Positions 1-6,410 of a stretch of DNA of 10,479 nucleotides are shown here, piece by piece. Location of the stretch: assembly GCA_043815465.1 (NCBI GenBank), contig JBDRIW010000007.1, forward strand, positions 1 to 10,479, given 5' to 3'. The notes beneath the pieces are model-generated. The model was not told where the DNA came from and ran no database searches. It worked only from the letters and a program-made list of their open reading frames with translations. How positions within the stretch are numbered: position 1 is the first letter of the stretch; the number at the start of each line of letters is the position of its first letter. The position numbers were made by a program, and so were the translations under genes. Origin of the DNA: JBAZFF01 sp043815465. GTDB lineage: Bacteria; Patescibacteriota; Minisyncoccia; Minisyncoccales; RBG-13-42-11.

Positions 1-1578
1 ACTCCAATGGATATTAGTTTTCATATCCATCCTATTGAAACAGGAAATATTTTAGGAAAATTGAGAAGAAGAGTTACTGAGGTTCAAGCAGAAATAATGG
101 AAAGAGAGGGAAAGGGGCTTGTTAGAGATCCTGCCCTAGAAACAGCCTACCAAGACATCGAAACTCTAAGAACTAAACTACAGACCGCCCAAGAAAGAAT
201 GTTTAAATTTGGATTATATCTTACGGTTTATGGGAAAGAAGAAAAAGACTTAAAAGACATAGAGGTTACCTTAAGATCGATATTAGAATCTAGATTAATA
301 TACATTAAACCTGCTTTATACCAACAAAAAGAAGGATTTAATTCTACTGCTCCTTATGGGTTAGACCAATTATCAGTTCATACCTCTATGGACACTGGGG
401 CCCTATCTAGCACCTTCCCTTTTGTTTCTTCTGACTTAAGTTCTAATGAAGGAATTCTTTATGGCATAAATATGCATAATAATTCCTTGGTTCTCTTCGA
501 TAGATTCAGTTTAGAGAATGCAAATTCTATAGTTTTTGCAAAATCAGGTTCTGGAAAATCATACGCAATAAAGCTTGAGATTTTAAGATCTTTAATGTTA
601 GGGGTTGATATTATCATCTTAGACCCTGAGAATGAATACCAGGCTCTTTCTGACGCTGTTGGAGGGTCCTTCTTGAGCATGTCTTTATCTTCAGAAAATC
701 ATATAAACCCTTTTGATCTACCAATTCCTAGAGAAGATGAAAAGCCAGCAGACGTTCTTCGCTCTAACATAATAAATCTTGTTGGATTATTAAGAATAAT
801 GTTTGGAGGATTAAACCCAGAAGAAGATGCTATTTTAGACAGAGCTCTTACAGAAACTTATGCTTCCAAGGATATCACTCCAGAATCAGACCCTTCTGTT
901 TGGGAAGAAAAAATTCCTTTAATGTCTGATTTTGAAGATGTCTTGAAGGGAATGGATGGAGCAGATTCATTAGTAAAAAGAGTTAGAAAATTTACACAAG
1001 GAACATTTGCTAATTTCTTTAATAACTATACAAATCTTTCAATGGATAATTCTTTTGTTGTTTTTGGAATTAGAGATATGGAGGATGAATTAAGGCCTAT
1101 GGCGATGTTTATTATTATGAGATATATCTGGAATAAAGTTAGGTCAAAATTAAAAAAGAGAATATTAGTTGTAGACGAAGCTTGGTGGATTATGCAAACT
1201 GAAGATGGAGCCTCTTTCCTATATGGAATATGTAAAAGAGCTAGAAAATATTGGCTAGGAGTTACAACAATTACTCAAGATGTTAATGATTTTATGAAAT
1301 CAAGCTATGGAAAGCCTATAATTACAAACTCTTCCTTGCAATTATTGATGAAACAAAGTTCAGCCACGATAGATACTCTCCAAAAAACATTCAATTTAAC
1401 TGATGGAGAAAAAATGACATTATTACAAGCTGAAGTGGGGCAAGGAATATTTTTTGCAGGGCAAAAACATGTAGTTATTAAGGTAATGGCTTCTTATGCT
1501 GAAGATCAATTTATCACAACTTCTCCAGAAGAAATTTTAAAAATAAAAAGAGCCAAAGAAGATTTGGCTCAACAATAA
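1..1578 (+). CDS. VirB4/TraC-family conjugation-type ATPase, 5' end cut by window
   Basis: P-loop ATPase of the VirB4/TraC/TraG superfamily, which energises type IV secretion and conjugation machines at the inner membrane face. The frame is open from base 1 (Thr-Pro before the first Met at 7), so the true start and probably much of the N-terminal domain lie outside the window. Counting from that Met (523 residues): a segment opening with ISFHIHP and a charged, probably helical stretch (about 20-65) belong to the N-terminal domain; Walker A is AKSGSGKS (178-185); DPENEY is at 206-211; Walker B is ILVVDEAWW (386-394); a TQD motif is at 423-425. The order and spacing fit VirB4. No other secretion gene is visible, so a role in secretion, DNA uptake or pilus work is inference. 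It ends with TAA, 15 bases from the convergent jag gene. Family assignment is firm; exact role is not. Confidence 0.9.
   Translation, partial: TPMDISFHIHPIETGNILGKLRRRVTEVQAEIMEREGKGLVRDPALETAYQDIETLRTKLQTAQERMFKFGLYLTVYGKEEKDLKDIEVTLRSILESRLIYIKPALYQQKEGFNSTAPYGLDQLSVHTSMDTGALSSTFPFVSSDLSSNEGILYGINMHNNSLVLFDRFSLENANSIVFAKSGSGKSYAIKLEILRSLMLGVDIIILDPENEYQALSDAVGGSFLSMSLSSENHINPFDLPIPREDEKPADVLRSNIINLVGLLRIMFGGLNPEEDAILDRALTETYASKDITPESDPSVWEEKIPLMSDFEDVLKGMDGADSLVKRVRKFTQGTFANFFNNYTNLSMDNSFVVFGIRDMEDELRPMAMFIIMRYIWNKVRSKLKKRILVVDEAWWIMQTEDGASFLYGICKRARKYWLGVTTITQDVNDFMKSSYGKPIITNSSLQLLMKQSSATIDTLQKTFNLTDGEKMTLLQAEVGQGIFFAGQKHVVIKVMASYAEDQFITTSPEEILKIKRAKEDLAQQ
1538..1570 (-). terminator. Intrinsic terminator of the rpmH-jag operon, inside the ATPase coding end
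   Basis: A perfect 8-bp inverted repeat, GAGCCAAA (1550-1557) and TTTGGCTC (1563-1570), encloses a 5-base loop. Read on the minus strand it is followed at once by TTTTTATTTTTA (1549 down to 1538), the form of a Rho-independent terminator. It sits 24 bases beyond the jag stop and lies wholly within the last codons of the convergent ATPase gene. On the plus strand the hairpin is not followed by a T-tract, so it should act mainly on the minus-strand operon. Confidence 0.75.
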
Positions 1579-1593
1579 AATAAATTTGAATTA

Positions 1594-2052
1594 TTAAATT
1601 TTTGGTCTTACGATGATTCTTCTTCCTGGATCTTGTCCAATACTCTCTGATTCTATCCCTTCCCTCGTAGAAAGCTCCATATGAGCAATTCTTCTTTCAT
1701 AAGCTGGCATAGGTGCCAGTTCTTTTTCTTGTTTAGTTAAAATCACTTCATCAGCAACAGAACGAACTAATTCTCTTAGATAATCTTCTTTTCTTTCTTT
1801 ATATCCATTTATATCTAAATTAATATAAAAGTCTCCCTCTATCTTTCTTTTTAACACAGCTTTTAAAAGATGCTGAATTTCTGCTAAGGTTTGTCCCCCT
1901 TCTCCAATAAGAACTTGTGGTTCTTGAGAATTTAAATTAATTGGAATTGTTTTTTCTTTTTCCGGCAAAACCTCTACCTCTACTTCAAAAGTAGTTTTTC
2001 TAAAAAACTCTTCTGTTATTTCTTTAATTATATTAAGCTGTTTTTGATCCAT
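1594..2052 (-). CDS. jag: Jag/KhpB-type KH-R3H RNA-binding protein (short form)
   Basis: Single-stranded nucleic-acid-binding protein of the Jag (KhpB/SpoIIIJ-associated) family, 152 residues. A KH-like domain (about 20-82) carries the GxxG loop as GEGG (50-53) in VLIGEGGQTLAEIQ. The C-terminal R3H domain has R120-xxx-H124 (ERRIAH) and ends in GRRIIVRPK, the usual Jag ending. The separate Jag_N domain found in Firmicutes homologues is absent; the protein starts almost directly in the KH region. In studied Gram-positive bacteria KhpB binds RNA and influences cell division and envelope growth; that role here is inferred from family. It is the last gene of the rpmH-rnpA-yidD-yidC-jag block, 15 bases after yidC, and ends in tandem in-frame TAA codons. 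No Shine-Dalgarno sequence precedes the ATG. Confidence 0.9.
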   Translation of the reverse strand: MDQKQLNIIKEITEEFFRKTTFEVEVEVLPEKEKTIPINLNSQEPQVLIGEGGQTLAEIQHLLKAVLKRKIEGDFYINLDINGYKERKEDYLRELVRSVADEVILTKQEKELAPMPAYERRIAHMELSTREGIESESIGQDPGRRIIVRPKI

Positions 2053-2067
2053 ATTCTATGTATTTAT

Positions 2068-2811
2068 TTATGAAAGCGCCGGAGAAGAAGATGTCTCCTT
2101 TTCCTCGTCTTTCTTTTTAAATACTATCTTTTGCTGCCAGATAGAGAATAGGGCTGTTACTAGCCAATAAAGACCTATGGCTGCTGGCATTCTTAAAAGG
2201 ATTACTACTGTAATTATTGGAAAAAAATAAAGCATTTGTTTTTGCATCATATTAGCAAACTGACCCTTATTGTCATCTTTCTTGTTTTGTCCCATCATCA
2301 TTTTTGTTTGAAAGAACTGAGCTATTCCTGCAATAATTGCTAAAACAAAATTTGATTCTGACAAATTTATTAATCCAAAAAACATTGGATCTATAATTCC
2401 TGGATTAGGAACAAAGGAATATAGTTTTTCCATTGATCCTTCGCTTAGTCCTTTCCAAAAGACTCTGTAAAGAGCAATTAATATTGGCAATTGTAATATC
2501 AAAGGAAGACATCCTCCAAATGGATTAAACTTCTCTCTCTTATAAAGTTCCATCATTTCTCTGGTCTGTCTCTCTTTATCGTCTTTATGTTTGTTCTGTA
2601 TTTCCTTTAATTTAGGCTGGAGCTCAGACATTATTTTCTGAGACTTTATAGATTTCATCATTAAGGGATACAATAAAAACCTTATTATCAAAGTTAATGC
2701 TATGACAGCTATCCCAAAATCTTTGCCAGGAATATATTCATAAAGAAGAATTAAGGCATTAAAAAGCGGTTTGTATAAGATTGTATTATAAGCGAGTATA
2801 AAAAATTCCAT
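2068..2811 (-). CDS. yidC: Membrane protein insertase YidC (short, Oxa1-like form)
   Basis: YidC/Oxa1/Alb3 insertase, which places proteins in the cytoplasmic membrane alone or with SecYEG. At 247 residues it matches the short Gram-positive/mitochondrial type without the large periplasmic P1 domain. Visible parts in order: a first hydrophobic segment (about 32-50) with the conserved intramembrane arginine R44 (LTLIIRFLLYPL); a charged cytoplasmic hairpin (about 53-94); the conserved NPFGGCLPLILQLPI segment (96-110); a membrane segment around 154-168; then helices around 193-226 containing MPAAIGLYW (208-216); and a lysine-rich, acidic tail (230-247). No lipobox is seen at the N-terminus, unlike many Firmicutes YidC proteins. 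It starts one base after the yidD stop. A GGAGG sequence 17 bases upstream of the ATG is explained by the YidD codons and is too far for a normal ribosome site. Confidence 0.95.
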   Translation of the reverse strand: MEFFILAYNTILYKPLFNALILLYEYIPGKDFGIAVIALTLIIRFLLYPLMMKSIKSQKIMSELQPKLKEIQNKHKDDKERQTREMMELYKREKFNPFGGCLPLILQLPILIALYRVFWKGLSEGSMEKLYSFVPNPGIIDPMFFGLINLSESNFVLAIIAGIAQFFQTKMMMGQNKKDDNKGQFANMMQKQMLYFFPIITVVILLRMPAAIGLYWLVTALFSIWQQKIVFKKKDEEKETSSSPALS

Positions 2812-2812
2812 A

Positions 2813-3022
2813 TTATGGTAAATCTATGCCTCCTTTATTAAAAGGATTACATTTTAATATTCTAATTATCCCCTTTATTCCCCCTATGAATGATCCGTGT
2901 TTTTCTATAGATAGCGTTGCATATTCAGAACAACTTGGATAAAATCTACAATTTTTTCCTAAATTAATAGAAATATATTTTTGATAAAATTTTATTATTT
3001 TTAAACTAATCTTTTTAATCAT
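2813..3022 (-). CDS. yidD: Membrane protein insertion efficiency factor YidD
   Basis: Small (69-residue) membrane-associated protein of the YidD (DUF37/haemolytic-domain) family, which assists YidC-dependent insertion. Diagnostic residues are the CRFYPSCSEYA signature with Cys25 and Cys31, a third cysteine in CNPFNKGGIDLP (from residue 58), and an amphipathic lysine-rich N-terminus (IKKISLKIIKFYQKYIS) suited to membrane-surface binding. The ATG overlaps the rnpA stop as ATGA (3019-3022), which points to translational coupling. yidC follows one base after its stop, the classic rnpA-yidD-yidC order. Confidence 0.95.
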   Translation of the reverse strand: MIKKISLKIIKFYQKYISINLGKNCRFYPSCSEYATLSIEKHGSFIGGIKGIIRILKCNPFNKGGIDLP

Positions 3023-3363
3023 TGTATAAGTTTAAGTTTTTGAAATATTTTTTTAACCATATCTTTTAATTCTTCATATTCTTTCTTTTCTAACCCAGGC
3101 AAAATTATCATTAAAATATCTCTTGATTTACTTTTATTTCCTTCCAATAAATTTTTATTTATATCTTTTAATCGCCTTCTAAGCTTATTTCTTATGTTCG
3201 CTTTTTTAGAAACCTTTTGGGAGATAATAAAGGCAAATCTGGAAACATTTAAATCGGTTTCAAGAACCTTCAAAAGCAACAAACCTTCTTTAAGGGTTTT
3301 TCCTTTTTTAAAAACCAAATCAATGTCTTTTCTTTTTTGAAGACGATTATTTTGTAAAGTCAT
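3019..3363 (-). CDS. rnpA: Ribonuclease P protein component RnpA
   Basis: Basic protein subunit of RNase P (114 residues), which helps the catalytic RNA remove 5' leaders from precursor tRNAs in the cytoplasm. The conserved RNR helix is KKANIRNKLRRRLKD (53-67), with N56-x-R58-N59 and the RRR run. The N-terminal RLQKRKDIDLVFKKGK and the strand RFAFIISQKVSKK match the family's leader-binding cleft region. Length is normal. It begins one base after the rpmH stop and ends in TGA overlapping yidD, so it lies in the middle of a tight operon. The RNase P RNA gene is not in this window. Confidence 0.95.
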   Translation of the reverse strand: MTLQNNRLQKRKDIDLVFKKGKTLKEGLLLLKVLETDLNVSRFAFIISQKVSKKANIRNKLRRRLKDINKNLLEGNKSKSRDILMIILPGLEKKEYEELKDMVKKIFQKLKLIQ

Positions 3364-3364
3364 T

Positions 3365-3499
3365 TTAAACTGTTTTCTTTTTTCTCTTTTTTTTTCTCCT
3401 TCTAGACAAAACGTTCTGTCCAGCGGGAGTCCTCATTCTCTTAAGAAAACCATGCTTTACCTTTCTTTTTTTATTTTTTGCGTTATAGGTTACAGACAT
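3365..3499 (-). CDS. rpmH: 50S ribosomal protein L34
   Basis: Ribosomal protein L34, 44 residues, extremely basic. It matches the family from the start (MSVTYNAKNKKRKVKHGF) through the RMRTPAGQNVLSRRRKK core to a lysine/arginine-rich end. The frame stays open upstream to an ATG at 3565, which would add 22 residues (Trp, Phe, Ile-rich) unlike any L34. I chose the ATG at 3497-3499 because it gives the usual length and sequence, and because a good promoter lies within the would-be extension. First gene of the minus-strand block; its start faces dnaA across the presumed origin, the arrangement common in bacteria. Confidence 0.95.
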   Translation of the reverse strand: MSVTYNAKNKKRKVKHGFLKRMRTPAGQNVLSRRRKKKRKKKTV

Positions 3500-3518
3500 A
3501 TATTTAATAACATTTATT

Positions 3519-3547
3519 ATCTTATCAAAAAAAAATGTGTTGGTCAA
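3519..3547 (-). promoter_or_regulatory. Candidate rpmH operon promoter
   Basis: Minus-strand -35 TTGACC (3547-3542), 17-base spacer, -10 TAAGAT (3524-3519) with an extended TGA just before it. Expected transcription start is near 3512, leaving a leader of only about 13 bases before the rpmH ATG. A DnaA-box-like site (3556-3564) lies directly upstream of the -35, so DnaA could influence this promoter; that is inference. Confidence 0.6.
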
Positions 3548-3555
3548 TTTAAATT

Positions 3556-3586
3556 TTTTCCACAAACTATCCCCATGTTATCAACA
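3556..3586 (+). promoter_or_regulatory. Cluster of three phased DnaA-box-like sites
   Basis: TTTTCCACA, CTATCCCCA and TTATCAACA start at 3556, 3567 and 3578, exactly 11 bp apart and all in the same orientation, which would place three DnaA molecules side by side on nearly the same helical face. The first fits the consensus, the third has one mismatch and the middle one two. Confidence 0.65.
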
Positions 3587-3778
3587 GAAGATAAGATTTT
3601 TAGCTTCATTTTCTTTCTTTTGACTTTGTGCTATCATAGTTTATTAACCGAAACAAGCGCATGCTTGGCGAAGGTCGAAAAGAAACTAAAGTTTTTTGAG
3701 CAAATAAACGGCTATATTATCAATGCTCAATGAATCAAGGATTCGTTTCGTATCTCGTAAACTTAAAAATTTACTTCG

Positions 3779-5128
3779 ATGACTAAAGAAGAACTCTGGC
3801 AAGCTGTGCTTGCTCAAATTCAGTTAAATATTTCACAGGCCAATTTTTCCACTTGGTTTAAAGACACTGGAATTCTTTCTTATAAAGAGGGCCAAGTTAT
3901 GGTATCTGTCCCCAATTCTTTCGCTAAAGAATGGCTGGAAAATAAATATGGAAAAACTATCGCAAAGATTATTTTTAATTTAGACCAACAAATAAAAGAC
4001 GTAAAATATGTTTTAGGAAAATCAGAATTAAAATCTATCAAAAAAAATTATGTTTCTTTGGCTTCTTCTGGACAATTAGAGATAGAAGAATTTAAAATAG
4101 ACAAAGACTCCAACCTTAATCCCAAATATACTTTTGAAAATTTTGTTGTCGGCCCCTCCAATGAACTATCTCATGCCGCTGCTTGGGCGGTCAGTAAAAA
4201 ACCAGGGCTAGTTTATAATCCTCTCTTTATTTATGGAGGCGTTGGGCTTGGAAAAACTCACTTACTACAATCTATTGGGAATACCATATTAAAAAATTTC
4301 CCAGAAAAGAAAGTAAGATATATCCCTGCTGAAAAATTTACTGCAGGAATAGTTTCTTCTATCAAGAATCATGACGTTGAAACTTTTAAAAAAATGTATA
4401 GATCAATAGATGTTTTAATTTTAGACGATGTTCAATTTTTAGCTGGAAAAGAAAAAACTCAAGAAGAATTTTTTCATACTTTTAATACTTTATACGAAGA
4501 CAACAAACAGATAATTTTATCGTCTGACAGGCCACCAAAAGCCATCCCTGCCCTAGAAGAAAGGCTTCGCTCTAGATTTGAGGGAGGAATGATCGGAGAC
4601 ATAAGTTTCCCAGACTTTGAAACCAGAATGGCTATTCTAAAAACTAAATCTCAAGAAAAAGCTTTAAGTTTTGGAGATGATGTTTTAGAATATTTAGCCT
4701 CTAATATACAAAGAAACGTTAGGGAACTTGAAGGAGCCCTTAATAGGCTAGTTGCCTATCAAAGAATAAATAATAAAAATCCTGAACTAGAAGACGCTAA
4801 GCTCTTACTCAAAAGCCTTTTATTGTCTCCTAGTAAAATAGTTAATCCAAAAAAAATAATCGAATCAGTGGCCACCTTTTACGACTTAAAAGAAAGAGAG
4901 ATTATTTCTATTTCTAGAAAAAAAGAAATAGTAAGACCAAGGCAAATAGCTATGTATTTATTAAGAGAAGAATTAAAAAGTTCTTACCCTTTTATAGGAA
5001 GAAAGTTTGGGGGGAAAGACCACACGACAGCTATCCACGCTTGTGATAAAATAGTAAAAGAGCTAGAAATCAACGAGAATCTTAGTAACGAAATAACGTT
5101 AATAAAACAACGTATTTACGCTGGATAG
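3779..5128 (+). CDS. dnaA: Chromosomal replication initiator protein DnaA
   Basis: AAA+ initiator that binds DnaA boxes, opens the origin and loads the helicase. It has 449 residues, a normal length. Domain I (about 1-80) has the typical LWQAVLAQIQLNISQANFSTW start; domain II is a short linker (about 85-112); domain III (about 115-345) has Walker A GGVGLGKTH (153-161), Walker B LILDDVQF (213-220), sensor 1 IILSSDRPP (245-253), the RLRSRFEGG arginine-finger motif (262-270) and sensor 2 NVRELEGALNRL (313-324). Domain IV ends with the DNA-binding signature GGKDHTTAIHACDKI (411-425). The chosen ATG gives the standard N-terminus; no Shine-Dalgarno sequence precedes it. It is followed by dnaN after 112 bases. 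Confidence 0.98.
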   Translation: MTKEELWQAVLAQIQLNISQANFSTWFKDTGILSYKEGQVMVSVPNSFAKEWLENKYGKTIAKIIFNLDQQIKDVKYVLGKSELKSIKKNYVSLASSGQLEIEEFKIDKDSNLNPKYTFENFVVGPSNELSHAAAWAVSKKPGLVYNPLFIYGGVGLGKTHLLQSIGNTILKNFPEKKVRYIPAEKFTAGIVSSIKNHDVETFKKMYRSIDVLILDDVQFLAGKEKTQEEFFHTFNTLYEDNKQIILSSDRPPKAIPALEERLRSRFEGGMIGDISFPDFETRMAILKTKSQEKALSFGDDVLEYLASNIQRNVRELEGALNRLVAYQRINNKNPELEDAKLLLKSLLLSPSKIVNPKKIIESVATFYDLKEREIISISRKKEIVRPRQIAMYLLREELKSSYPFIGRKFGGKDHTTAIHACDKIVKELEINENLSNEITLIKQRIYAG

Positions 5129-5142
5129 AACATAGAACAAAC

Positions 5143-5240
5143 TGTGGACAAAATAGGTGACAAATTAAATCCACAATTTATAAGAGTTTTTGGCCATCAT
5201 AATTTAAAGGGGAAATAAGCTTAAAAATAACTTATCCACC
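5143..5240. promoter_or_regulatory. DnaA-box-like sites between dnaA and dnaN
   Basis: The dnaA-dnaN spacer contains TGTGGACAA (5143-5151; the minus strand reads TTGTCCACA, one mismatch to TTWTNCACA), AAATCCACA (5167-5175, two mismatches) and TTATCCACC (5232-5240, one mismatch at the last base). The third directly abuts the dnaN ATG. Together with the cluster upstream of dnaA this suggests an origin with boxes on both sides of dnaA, as in Bacillus subtilis, or DnaA control of dnaN. Confidence 0.5.
5157..5184 (+). promoter_or_regulatory. Candidate dnaN promoter
   Basis: -35 GTGACA (5157-5162, one mismatch to TTGACA), 16-base spacer, -10 TATAAG (5179-5184). The spacer contains the DnaA-box-like AAATCCACA. 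It lies about 57 bases upstream of dnaN. Read-through from dnaA is also possible, as no terminator is visible between the genes. Confidence 0.4.
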
Positions 5241-6386
5241 ATGATAACAACTATATTAAAAGATATATTAAAAGACGGTATTAGTGTTGTAGAAAGAATT
5301 TCTAATAAGTCTTTGACTTTGCCTATTTTAAATAATCTCTTAATTAAAACTGAAAATAACTTTTTAAATTTATCCTCTACCGACTTAGAAATTGGAATAC
5401 AATGGTGGTCTTTAGTTAAAACCGAAAAAGAGGGGATGATAACTATCCCAGCTAAATTATTATCAAGCTTTGTAAGCTATCTTCCCAATAGGCCAATCAG
5501 CTTAAAAGTAAAAGGAACCGACCTTCAAATTGAATGTGAAAACAGGCAAACCACAATTAAGGGAATGGATGCTGAAGAGTTTCCAATTATTCCGAAAATC
5601 TCTAAAGACGAAAAATTAACAATAGATAGTCAATTATTTTGTAAGAGCTTAGCTAAGGTTGTTGACGTCGCTAGCTATTCTTCTACAAAAGTAGAAATTT
5701 CTGGAATATATTTTTTATTCCAAAAAGATATGATTATCATGACGGCAACAGATAGTTTTAGATTAGGAGAAAAGAAATTATATTTAAATCCTGTTTCTGA
5801 TCTTTCCAAAAATTATTCCTTAATTCTTCCCCAGAGAACGGCAAAAGAGCTTATCAATATCTTTGGAGAAAAAGAAGGTAATTTAAGTATTTATTTTTCA
5901 CCAAATCAAATAATGTTTGAAAGATTACTCTCTTCTACCGATCACCCACATATTCAAATAATTTCTAGACTTATTGAGGGAGAATACCCTAATTATCAAG
6001 AAATAATTCCTAAGTCTCACGAAACTAAAATTTCATTTAAGGCAGATGAATTAATAAATCAAATTAAGCTAGCTTCCCTTTTTAGCGACAAAGTAAATGA
6101 AGTTAAAATAAAAGTTGATTCTAAAAAAGGAGAGCTAAGCGTTTCTAGCCAAAACTCTGACATTGGAGAACATCAAGGATCTATTAAGGTTAAGGTTGAA
6201 GGGAAAAGCTGTGACGTCTCTTTTAACCACAGATTTTTATTAGACGGCATTTTAAGTGTTGTTTCTGGAGAAGAAAAAAATCCAGAAATAACTCTGGAAT
6301 TAAGTGGTTCAGATAAGCCTGGAGTATTAAGATCTAAAAAAAATGATAGTTATCTTTATTTAATAATGCCAATCAAAATTAATTAG
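5241..6386 (+). CDS. dnaN: DNA polymerase III sliding clamp, beta subunit
   Basis: Ring-forming processivity clamp that holds the replicative polymerase and many repair proteins on DNA. It has 381 residues, a normal length for three clamp folds. Family marks: TLPILNNLLI (26-35) and LSSTDLEIGI (44-53) in domain 1; KGMDAEEFPIIP (107-118) at the domain 1 end; GIYFLF (155-160) and TATDSFRLGEKKL (168-180) in domain 2; IEGEYPNYQEIIP (245-257) before domain 3; and the C-terminal YLIMPIKIN, which forms part of the partner-binding pocket. The ATG is preceded by a DnaA-box-like sequence instead of a ribosome-binding site. Its TAG stop lies 8 bases inside the end of the convergent PBP gene. Confidence 0.97.
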   Translation: MITTILKDILKDGISVVERISNKSLTLPILNNLLIKTENNFLNLSSTDLEIGIQWWSLVKTEKEGMITIPAKLLSSFVSYLPNRPISLKVKGTDLQIECENRQTTIKGMDAEEFPIIPKISKDEKLTIDSQLFCKSLAKVVDVASYSSTKVEISGIYFLFQKDMIIMTATDSFRLGEKKLYLNPVSDLSKNYSLILPQRTAKELINIFGEKEGNLSIYFSPNQIMFERLLSSTDHPHIQIISRLIEGEYPNYQEIIPKSHETKISFKADELINQIKLASLFSDKVNEVKIKVDSKKGELSVSSQNSDIGEHQGSIKVKVEGKSCDVSFNHRFLLDGILSVVSGEEKNPEITLELSGSDKPGVLRSKKNDSYLYLIMPIKIN

Positions 6387-6410
6387 AAGTTTCTTTTTTA
6401 ATTGGCTTTT
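6368..6410 (+). terminator. Weak candidate terminator at the dnaN/PBP convergence
   Basis: GCCAAT (6368-6373) pairs with ATTGGC (6401-6406); after one mismatch four A-T pairs continue inward, leaving a loop of about 17 bases. TTTTC follows on the plus strand. The stem is long-looped and the T-tract short, so activity is doubtful; it overlaps both gene ends. Confidence 0.3.

Larger units (their letters stand above)
3500..3778. other. Probable chromosomal replication origin (rpmH-dnaA intergenic region)
   Basis: This 279-base stretch between divergent rpmH and dnaA is the classic bacterial oriC position. It holds three plus-oriented DnaA-box-like 9-mers: TTTTCCACA (3556-3564, full match to TTWTNCACA), CTATCCCCA (3567-3575, two mismatches) and TTATCAACA (3578-3586, one mismatch), each separated by two bases. 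The segment from 3500 to about 3560 is very AT-rich and could serve as the unwinding element. Also present are the rpmH promoter, a weak dnaA promoter candidate (TTGACT 3620-3625, TATTAA 3642-3647, spacer 16), a hairpin CAAGC/GCTTG (3654-3667) and a 7-bp inverted repeat TTGAGCA/TGCTCAA (3696-3702, 3724-3730). Location is well supported; exact initiation sites are not. Confidence 0.75.

Noticed and set aside
459..680. 73-codon open frame on the minus strand
   Set aside because: Lies wholly inside the strongly supported ATPase gene on the other strand and resembles no family.
3019..3022. Alternative genetic code with TGA as glycine
   Set aside because: rnpA and the HNH fragment end at TGA in exactly the expected places, and no conserved protein here contains an in-frame TGA.
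3500..3565. 22-residue N-terminal extension of L34
   Set aside because: Not found in L34 proteins and contains the rpmH promoter; the start at 3499 gives the normal 44 residues.
3654..3730. Inverted repeats upstream of dnaA as a riboswitch or terminator
   Set aside because: Stems are only 5-7 bp with no T-tract and no recognisable aptamer; noted only within the origin entry.
3452..3733. 93-codon plus-strand open frame across rpmH and the origin
   Set aside because: Antisense to L34 and covers the DnaA boxes and promoter; its Phe/Leu-rich product reflects AT-rich DNA.
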